The notes below the pieces were generated by a model, which saw only the letters and a program-made list of their open reading frames with translations, ran no database searches and was not told where the DNA came from. This document shows positions 57,998 to 64,000 of a DNA stretch of 64,000 nucleotides, piece by piece; positions within the stretch are counted from its first letter, which is position 1, and the number at the start of each line of letters is the position of its first letter. Location: NCBI GenBank assembly GCA_014695255.1, contig JACJNX010000031.1, forward strand, positions 154,847-218,846, in the 5' to 3' direction. The DNA comes from Cyanobacteria bacterium FACHB-63. Its GTDB lineage: Bacteria; Cyanobacteriota; Cyanobacteriia; Leptolyngbyales; Leptolyngbyaceae. Position numbers and translations under genes: made by a program.

Positions 57998-58101
57998 AAG
58001 AGCCGGAGAACACGGAAAGCTGCGGTCAAATTAAGCACCTGAATCATAGCCGAGATTGCAAGAACGGGAAGACTAATTGCAGCCCTCCAGCAAATTGAAT
58101 C

Positions 58102-59724
58102 ATGCTCACTCGAAATGCCTTGCGCTACTGGCGAAAAGCCCTAACCCTAGAGATGTTGTTAGGTAGCGCGATCGTCATTGGCATCTATTTCCGCATTCTC
58201 AATCTCGGAACCCGCGAATTCTGGTACGACGAAGTTTTATCGCTGCTGCTCTCGACGGGTCAAAGGCTGCAATACTCAATGCCCGACGATGCACCGATCG
58301 CGCTTGCCCGATTCACCGCTTTGTTAAATTTGCCACCTGAGAATTCCTGGGGCGCGATCGCCAAGACTCTACAAGGCTTAGTCCGAGGACTCTACAAAGG
58401 AGAACCTCATCCCCCCGTTTTCTTCTTAGCTCAACATCTTTGGCTGCGTCTCTTTGGCAATAGCGAGATTGCGATGCGGAGTTTACCTGCCTTGTGGAGT
58501 TTGGGCGCGATCACGTCCGCTTACGGATTGGGACGAAAATTACTTGATCATCGCAGTGGCTTACTGTTTGCGGCACTGCTAGCGACGAATCCCTTTTATC
58601 TGTTCCACTCGCTGAACGTCCGAATGTACACGCCCTTGGTACTGTGGGCAATTCTCAGCGTTTGGGCGCTGCTGGAATTGATTTCGCGCCCTCGCTGGAA
58701 GTGGCAAGTTGTGTTTATCGCGTCGATCGCGCTCGGTCTGCTCACCTTTTACTTATTCGCCTATTGGATTGTGGTTTTGGCAGGGTTGGTACTGGTTCTC
58801 GATCGCAAGCACTGGCTGCACCATGGAATCAGAATGACGATCGCGGGACTGCTTACCCTGCCGTGGGCGGTTTCGGGAACGTTGAAGCAGTTACGAAACG
58901 CTGACCTCGATCGCTTCGGAGGACGAGACGGCAACCCTGTCTTATTACACCTTCAAGATCTCTGCCAAACGATAGGGGCGCATTTGATTATGGGCGATTG
59001 GGCAACGAGCTTATCGGTACAGAGCACCTTAATCTCTGGACTGATTGCAACTTTGGTGCTCGGACTGGCAGCAATCTATCTTTGGAAGGCTAGGCAAAAA
59101 TTGAGCTTGACGATAGGGTTGGGGATGAGTTTATTCCCTCTGTTCCTAGCATTTTGTGTCGATATGCTGACGCAGAAGTATACGCTGGGGTTTGGATGGG
59201 GACGGGCGCTGATCTTTGTGCTGCCAGGATGTTTATTGCTGATGACGATCGCAATTCGACAACTCAAAGCGCATCAAGGGATTGTCGCGCTCCTGATCGT
59301 GCTGCTGTATTTGGGGATCGATGTTGGGGATTTGACTTTAAGACCCCGATCGGTGTTTCATCAAGTGGCAGAGACGGTTCAACTCGACTCTGCTCGGACG
59401 CTGATCGCAATGGATTCTCAAGCTTGGGGGCACGTTAATCGCTTGGCGTATTACATTCCGCCCACCAGTCCAGTGGATTTGTTGGCTCAGCCTGCCAGTC
59501 AACTCAGTACCAGCCTAAAAGCCGCACTTAAAAATTCCGACTATCGTCGGGTGATTTGGCTTGAAAGTGGTGATCCGGTCTGGTCATCATCTGCAACCGT
59601 TCAAGAACGTCAACAGATTCAACAGGTTTTAGAGGAACGATTTTCGCTCTCCCAGACTCGATCCCTCACGGGAACCATGAGTCTCGATCAGTTTGAACTC
59701 AACTTATATCAAGCTGCCCGATAA
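58102..59724 (+). CDS. GT39-like (GT-C) membrane glycosyltransferase
   Basis: 540 residues, ~10-11 membrane spans. The first loop has GTREFWYDEVLSLLLSTG, whose Asp-Glu is the PMT/ArnT-type catalytic site; LFGNSEIAMRSLPALWSL and DHRSGLLFAALLATNPFYLFHS are family blocks (PMT_2, DUF2723-like). It transfers a sugar from a polyprenyl-phosphate donor. A polyprenyl-phosphate sugar synthase gene follows 27 bp later, so donor synthesis and use are coupled. Divergent from the hpsL-like gene. Confidence 0.85.
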   Translation: MLTRNALRYWRKALTLEMLLGSAIVIGIYFRILNLGTREFWYDEVLSLLLSTGQRLQYSMPDDAPIALARFTALLNLPPENSWGAIAKTLQGLVRGLYKGEPHPPVFFLAQHLWLRLFGNSEIAMRSLPALWSLGAITSAYGLGRKLLDHRSGLLFAALLATNPFYLFHSLNVRMYTPLVLWAILSVWALLELISRPRWKWQVVFIASIALGLLTFYLFAYWIVVLAGLVLVLDRKHWLHHGIRMTIAGLLTLPWAVSGTLKQLRNADLDRFGGRDGNPVLLHLQDLCQTIGAHLIMGDWATSLSVQSTLISGLIATLVLGLAAIYLWKARQKLSLTIGLGMSLFPLFLAFCVDMLTQKYTLGFGWGRALIFVLPGCLLLMTIAIRQLKAHQGIVALLIVLLYLGIDVGDLTLRPRSVFHQVAETVQLDSARTLIAMDSQAWGHVNRLAYYIPPTSPVDLLAQPASQLSTSLKAALKNSDYRRVIWLESGDPVWSSSATVQERQQIQQVLEERFSLSQTRSLTGTMSLDQFELNLYQAAR

Positions 59725-59751
59725 TCTCTGTCGTTTTACCCTAACTACGTC

Positions 59752-60975
59752 ATGATTGTGCCTCCTTCACTTTTGTTGCCGCCCTCTGGTGAGTTAAAGA
59801 TTCCGCACGCTCCAGAAACCGAACGACCCTCCAAGCCGATCTACTTCTCGCTGGTGGTTCCGACTTACAACGAAGGACGGAATATCGAACAGGTGATACG
59901 AGTATTATCGGGATTGCTCGACTATGCGCTCCCAAATGATTACGAATTAATCATCGTGGACGACGATAGCCCGGATCGCACCTGGGAAATCGCGCAGCAG
60001 ATGACCGGAGAGTATCCAAATTTACGGGTGATGCGGCGACAAGACGAGCGCGGGTTATCAACTGCCGTGATCCGGGGTTGGCAAGCTGCACAGGGTCAAG
60101 TGTTAGGAGTAATCGATGGAGATTTGCAGCATCCGCCAGAAGTTTTACTGAAACTAGTTCAGGCAGTAAAAAATGGTGCAGACCTCGCAGTTGGGAGTCG
60201 GCACGTCGAAGGTGGGGGAACGAGCGACTGGGGCTTTATTCGTCGAACGCTGTCGCGCGGAGCGCAGTTACTCGGCTTGATGATTTTGCCGAACGTGGTC
60301 GGGCGCGTGTCTGACCCGATGAGCGGCTATTTTATGGTGAGACGCAGCGCGATCGCTGAATGTCTGATGAGTCCGCTCGGCTACAAAATTTTGTTAGAAG
60401 TCCTCGGTCGGGGACGAGTTGATCGCGTTACCGAGGTTGGCTATGTGTTCCAAGAGCGGCAGGAAGGCGAAAGCAAGGTTACTTGGCGGCAGTATGTCGA
60501 ATACTTGATGCACCTTGGAAAGCTGCGATCGCGAGGCAGAATCGGACGGCTGCGCGAGAAGTTCCAGTTCGGGCGCTTCTTACGATTTGGCCTGGTGGGA
60601 TTCAGCGGCGTGTTCGTCGATATGGCAGCGTTCTACCTGCTCAGAGTGCATTTCGGCTTGGGGATCGCTCGCAGTACAATTCTTTCGGCTGAACTAGCGG
60701 TTGTGAATAACTTCCTCTGGAATGACTTGTGGACATTTGGTGATATTTCGCGGGGGCAGCCTGGAAAACGCCAGCGATTTAAGCGCTTCCTCAAGTTCAA
60801 CACGATTTGTTTGATGGGGATCATTCTGCAAGCGCTGATTGTGAGCCTGGTTCACGATGTCTTTGGCATTAATGAATTCATCGCTAAACCGATCGCGATC
60901 GTGCTTGTCACCTTCTGGAATTTCTGGATTAACCTCAAGCTCAGTTGGCGTGTGACGGATGTTCGACGCAAGTAG
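59752..60975 (+). CDS. Polyprenyl-phosphate glycosyltransferase with GtrA domain
   Basis: 407 residues. GT2 domain (~25-255): SLVVPTYNEGRNIEQVIRVL, IIVDDDSPDRTWEIA, GVIDGDLQHPPEVLLKLV and the DPMSGYFMVRRSAI block of dolichol-phosphate mannose synthases. A GtrA-like domain (~275-400, four spans) follows: FLRFGLVGFSGVFVDMAAFYLL, NNFLWNDLWTFGDISRG, FWNFWINLKLSWRV. The fusion charges polyprenyl phosphate with hexose and flips it. It is paired with the upstream GT39-like transferase. Confidence 0.92.
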   Translation: MIVPPSLLLPPSGELKIPHAPETERPSKPIYFSLVVPTYNEGRNIEQVIRVLSGLLDYALPNDYELIIVDDDSPDRTWEIAQQMTGEYPNLRVMRRQDERGLSTAVIRGWQAAQGQVLGVIDGDLQHPPEVLLKLVQAVKNGADLAVGSRHVEGGGTSDWGFIRRTLSRGAQLLGLMILPNVVGRVSDPMSGYFMVRRSAIAECLMSPLGYKILLEVLGRGRVDRVTEVGYVFQERQEGESKVTWRQYVEYLMHLGKLRSRGRIGRLREKFQFGRFLRFGLVGFSGVFVDMAAFYLLRVHFGLGIARSTILSAELAVVNNFLWNDLWTFGDISRGQPGKRQRFKRFLKFNTICLMGIILQALIVSLVHDVFGINEFIAKPIAIVLVTFWNFWINLKLSWRVTDVRRK

Positions 60976-61022
60976 TTTGACCTGTCGATGTCGCGCTTTG
61001 CCAATTTGAAGGAACTATAAAG

Positions 61023-61049
61023 ACGGCGAACACACTGTTCGCTGTTTTT
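61023..61049 (+). terminator. Rho-independent terminator
   Basis: A stem of six Watson-Crick pairs (61026-61031 with 61037-61042) extended by a wobble and two more pairs, with a 5-nt loop, then GTTTTTG. It lies ~50 bp after the polyprenyl-phosphate glycosyltransferase gene. Confidence 0.75.
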
Positions 61050-61074
61050 GTTCCTCGACATCACAGGTTAACCC

Positions 61075-61992
61075 ATGAGCTTTCAGATTGATCGCGGACT
61101 GTTTCTGCTTGATTTCTCCGACTTTCACGCGATTTTAGGAGTTTCGATCGACGCAGATGTAAAAGAAATCCGCAAACAATACCTGAAGATTGCCCGCCGC
61201 CTGCATCCCGATAGCTGTGTTGCAGAGCTTGGGTGTGATAGACAGCTTGCCGAACAACTGCTATCCAAATTGGTCAATCCAGCTTGGCAAAGTCTTTCGC
61301 AAGAAAAAAACCGCGCCGATCATTTGCTGGTGCTGAAGATGAAAGGGCAAGGAGCCGCCCGCAAACGGCACGAACTCGACTTTGGTAGTAGTCTTGCACG
61401 ACAGCTTTTATCTTCTAGCAACGCTGACTATTTCTATCGCACTGCCCTAAAGGACTTGTCCGATCGCCAATACGAGCAGCTAGACCAAGCGATCGAACTC
61501 ACTGCCCAAATTAGCGAACTGAATTTGGCTTATCTGGTGATGAAAGAAGGTGCTTCCGAGACCAGCACACCCAGAAGTCAAATCTACACCACGACTTCCA
61601 CATCAACCGCGACAAAAGCACCCCCTCAAGCCGCTCCTACTCGGATCGAATCACTCAACGATCAGTATTACCGTCGCGCAGAAGGATTCATGGCAAAGGG
61701 AAATTATGCCCAAGCAACGATAGAATTGCGAGATGCCCTAAAAATTGAGCCAAACAGTAGCCGCTGTCACAGTTTAATGGGTGTCGTGTATTTGCGGCAA
61801 AATCAACCAACGATGGCGAGAATTCATTTCGACAAAGCGCTCTCCATCGATCCGCAAGACTCGATCGCGCTTGAGGGTAAACAAAAGCTCGAACCTCCAG
61901 CAGCAAAACTGCCAGAGAGTAAACCCGCAGCCAAGCCCACAGCAAAATCTAGCGGTAGTCTGTTTGGCGGTCTTTTCGGCAAGAAAAAGTAA
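61075..61992 (+). CDS. J-domain and TPR protein
   Basis: 305 residues. N-terminal J-like domain (~13-80) DFHAILGVSIDADVKEIRKQYLKIARRLHPDS, with the HPD motif at 44-46, so it can stimulate Hsp70 ATPase. A helical middle (~90-170) and a Thr/Ala/Pro linker lead to TPR repeats (~200-272; GNYAQATIELRDALKIEPNSSRCHSLMGVVY, QPTMARIHFDKALSIDP). The C-terminus is Lys/Pro-rich, ending GSLFGGLFGKKK. A co-chaperone role is likely; the client is unknown. hisZ begins 22 bp downstream, so the two may be co-transcribed. Confidence 0.9.
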   Translation: MSFQIDRGLFLLDFSDFHAILGVSIDADVKEIRKQYLKIARRLHPDSCVAELGCDRQLAEQLLSKLVNPAWQSLSQEKNRADHLLVLKMKGQGAARKRHELDFGSSLARQLLSSSNADYFYRTALKDLSDRQYEQLDQAIELTAQISELNLAYLVMKEGASETSTPRSQIYTTTSTSTATKAPPQAAPTRIESLNDQYYRRAEGFMAKGNYAQATIELRDALKIEPNSSRCHSLMGVVYLRQNQPTMARIHFDKALSIDPQDSIALEGKQKLEPPAAKLPESKPAAKPTAKSSGSLFGGLFGKKK

Positions 61993-62013
61993 CGCTTATC
62001 TCTTAAAGACTCA

Positions 62014-63195
62014 ATGGTTTACCAGCCCCCCGCAGGCGCACGCGATCTCCTGCCTCTCGATGTCGCGCAAAAACGTTGGATTGAAGATCGGCTCCAGCAA
62101 GTGTTTCACGGTTGGGGCTATCACCGGATTATTACCTCGACGTTGGAACGCCTGGATACGCTCATGGCAGGCGGCGCGATCGAACGATCAACGGTGATTC
62201 AATTACACCAGCTTGAAGAAGATCCCCTCGGTTTACGTCCGGAATTGACCGCTTCGATCGCTCGCACGGTTGCCACGCGGCTGTCAAATAGTACGTTTCC
62301 CCAACGGCTTTATTACAACGCGAATGTGTTTCGTCGTGCTGAAGAAGGCAGTCATAGCCGTCAGCAAGAGTTTTATCAAGCGGGGATTGAATTGCTGGGC
62401 GGTGGCGGTCTGCGAGCGGATGCTGAGATTCTCTTGCTATTGATGGACTGCTTAAAAAATCTCGATCTCCCTGGACAGTTGATTTTAGGTGAAGCGGGAT
62501 TAACGCGATCGCTGCTCTCTGCTTTTCCTGAAGCAATCCGTTCTAAAGTTCGTCGGGCAATTGCCCATCTCGATCGACTTGGATTAGAAGCCTTACCATT
62601 ATCGGATGAGTTACGTGATCGAGCGTTATTGCTGTTAGATCTGCGCGGTAAACCTGCGGATGTTCTCCAAAAAGTCAGCAGTTTGAATCTGAATGAGACA
62701 GAGCGTTCGATCGTCAATGATCTCAAAGCTCTAATCGAACTCCTGCAAGTTAGCGTGGAGGTTCATGTGGTTCTGGATTTAAGCTTGATTCGCACGTTTG
62801 ATTACTACACCGGAATTGTGTTTGAAGTGGTAGCGCAATCTGGGCAAGTGGTACTCGGACAGGGCGGAAGGTACGATCGCTTGCTCGGACAGTTCCACCC
62901 GCAAGGCGAATCAATTCCGGGGATCGGCTTTTCGCTTCAGCTTGAGAATCTGCATCAATTGTTGCTGACCACCGGACAGTTACCGAAACAAACGCCAACG
63001 TGTGATTGGCTAGTCGTGTCAGAGGTTCCGCAATTAGCGTTTGCTCATGCTCAGAAGTTGCGGGAAAACGGCGATCGAGTTGAGGTTGATCTCAGTTGTG
63101 GAACGCTTGAGGAGATTCGGAACTATGCAGAACAACGACGAATTTCTCAGATTGCCTGGGTAAAGGCAGACGGAGAGATTGAGATCGAGCGATAG
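62014..63195 (+). CDS. hisZ: ATP phosphoribosyltransferase regulatory subunit
   Basis: 393 residues, a HisRS catalytic-core paralogue lacking the anticodon domain. Visible: YQPPAGARDLLPLDVAQKRW (motif 1 region), LRPELTASIARTVATRLSNS and RLYYNANVFRRAEEGSHSRQQEFYQAGIELLGG (motif 2 area), GQGGRYDRLLGQFHPQGESIPGIGFSLQLE (motif 3). HisZ is required by short-form HisG in the first step of histidine synthesis. hisD lies at 48.8 kb, so his genes are scattered, as usual in cyanobacteria. Confidence 0.93.
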   Translation: MVYQPPAGARDLLPLDVAQKRWIEDRLQQVFHGWGYHRIITSTLERLDTLMAGGAIERSTVIQLHQLEEDPLGLRPELTASIARTVATRLSNSTFPQRLYYNANVFRRAEEGSHSRQQEFYQAGIELLGGGGLRADAEILLLLMDCLKNLDLPGQLILGEAGLTRSLLSAFPEAIRSKVRRAIAHLDRLGLEALPLSDELRDRALLLLDLRGKPADVLQKVSSLNLNETERSIVNDLKALIELLQVSVEVHVVLDLSLIRTFDYYTGIVFEVVAQSGQVVLGQGGRYDRLLGQFHPQGESIPGIGFSLQLENLHQLLLTTGQLPKQTPTCDWLVVSEVPQLAFAHAQKLRENGDRVEVDLSCGTLEEIRNYAEQRRISQIAWVKADGEIEIER

Positions 63196-63225
63196 AGAAT
63201 CCTGATTTCAACGGTACGATCGTGG

Positions 63226-63833
63226 ATGCGCGATCTCTACCGTCATGTTTTGCGCGGTTCAATTTTCGGGATGTTCAAGATGCTAATCGATCCAAACCGC
63301 AGATATCGAGTGCTAGATCCATCAGAAAGTTATAGCTTTCTTTGGGGAGTTTTTCAAATTTCCCTACGAGGCAGAGGACATTCTAGCCGATCTAGATTGC
63401 AAGCTGGAACGAAGAGAACTTGATTTAGAGAAGGCTGATGTTCCGAGCGATCGTTTGGAATTTCTACAGACCTATATCGAACAAAACTTCGCGCTAACGA
63501 CTCCGGTTGCAGAAATCTCACGTCGAGAATTTCTCATTGCTCCAGGATTATTACGTTCGCACGACTACTGGGCTTGTGATTATCGAGGCAAAACAATCTG
63601 ATTTAGTGCGGGGCTTTGTTCAACTTGCGGCGGAACTGATTGCGCTTGATGCCAAAACGGAATCGTCTGCACGGATATTAAGTGGTGTCGTGACAACGGG
63701 GGATTTGTGGAAGTTTGGACAATTCGATTGACAAACTCGCCTCATCACCGAGGATCGCAATCTATATCAAGTGCCACGTGATTTGAAAGATGTCTTCCGG
63801 ATTTTAGTTGCGCTGGCACAGAAATTTGAATAG
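63226..63833 (+). pseudogene. Decayed nuclease-like gene
   Basis: Pieces of one protein run across frames. 63226 on reads LIDPNRRYRVLDPSESYSF; then, in another frame from ~63350, EFFKFPYEAEDILADL, LQTYIEQNFALTTPVAEISR and REFLIAP; then, in a third stretch from ~63560, TTGLVIIEAKQSDLVRGF, LAAELIALDA and VVTTGDLWKFGQFD, a TGA, and RNLYQVPRDLKDVFRILVAL to the TAG at 63831. The order matches a cyanobacterial hypothetical family with a PD-(D/E)xK-like IIEAKQ motif. At least two frame changes, an internal loss and one stop are needed. Confidence 0.7.
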
Positions 63834-63897
63834 TAATTGAGTCATTTATCAAATTTAGGTTTCCCTACGACAGAGTTCCCTCGTAAGCAGGGCTGTT

Positions 63898-64000
63898 TCA
63901 TTGTAGGAGAGGAAATATGCGCTGGAGTTGATTCGCCAACTGTCGCTTTGCGGTTGCCATTGAGGTAAAGCCTAATTGTCGAGCCAGCGTGATGAAGAAG
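63898..64000 (-). CDS. C-terminal fragment of an unidentified protein (partial)
   Basis: On the minus strand one frame enters from the window edge and reads FFITLARQLGFTSMATAKRQ, then LANQLQRIFPLLQ, and stops at TGA (63898-63900). The composition looks like a coding helix, but only ~33 residues are visible. Another frame is also open, so strand and frame are uncertain. No family is assigned. Confidence 0.25.
   Translation of the reverse strand, partial: FFITLARQLGFTSMATAKRQLANQLQRIFPLLQ

Noticed and set aside
61026..61042. tRNA or small RNA before the J-domain gene
   Set aside because: The structure is a simple hairpin with T-run, so it is called a terminator; no cloverleaf.

Overview
The window looks like a chromosomal segment of a filamentous, Leptolyngbya-like cyanobacterium. 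The evidence is a split RNA polymerase beta' subunit (rpoC1 and rpoC2), a psbY photosystem II gene, a carotenoid-binding OCP C-terminal-domain homologue, cyanobacteria-restricted families (DUF2854, a TIGR02652-type protein) and very frequent GCGATCGC (HIP1-type) palindromes. No rRNA, tRNA, CRISPR array, prophage or complete insertion sequence was seen.

Layout. 1-8.9 kb holds a 5'-truncated LptC-like lipoprotein, the OCP CTD homologue, queG, a thioredoxin-like protein, a DUF2854 protein, rplU-rpmA, a PRC-barrel protein, a secreted HExxH plus vWD protein and a flavin reductase. 9-13.9 kb holds psbY, a gamma-carbonic-anhydrase-like hexapeptide protein, the TIGR02652-type protein, a VOC protein, a divergent AAA+ protein and an AI-2E/PerM transporter. 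14.2-16 kb is an accessory patch: a degraded DUF4160 gene, a 21-bp heptad repeat array split by a MITE-like element, and a glycine-rich surface protein gene broken by one in-frame TAG. 16-25 kb has galE, a 23-residue membrane peptide, a YdcF-like protein, an ABC exporter, a SpoIIE-type phosphatase and a CrtISO-like oxidoreductase.

25.3-30.6 kb is the type IV pilus operon pilM-N-O-Q. 30.6-37.7 kb holds an Uma2 nuclease-like gene, trpF, folE, an SDR, accA and two membrane or glycosyltransferase genes. 37.7-48.6 kb is rpsT-tatD-rpoB-rpoC1-rpoC2 on the minus strand, ending in a clear terminator and with strong hairpins in both rpo intercistronic gaps. 48.8-51.2 kb has hisD, a phosphoribosyltransferase and a small membrane protein.

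51.2-61 kb is a polysaccharide region resembling hps (hormogonium polysaccharide) genes: hpsP-, hpsO-, hpsN- and hpsL-like genes, with a histidine kinase gene inside the cluster, then divergent GT-C and GT2-GtrA genes. 61-63.2 kb has a J-domain/TPR protein and hisZ; the window ends in a decayed nuclease-like pseudogene.

The pil operon and the hps-like cluster in one window together point to surface (gliding or twitching) motility, where the pilus motor and a secreted polysaccharide act together. That link is inference from family knowledge, not shown by the sequence. No wholly new multi-gene defence or metabolic system was recognised. The most unusual items are the MITE-split heptad array with a reconstructable empty site, the AAA+ protein with a degenerate Walker B, the metallopeptidase-vWD fusion, and the paired rpo hairpins.
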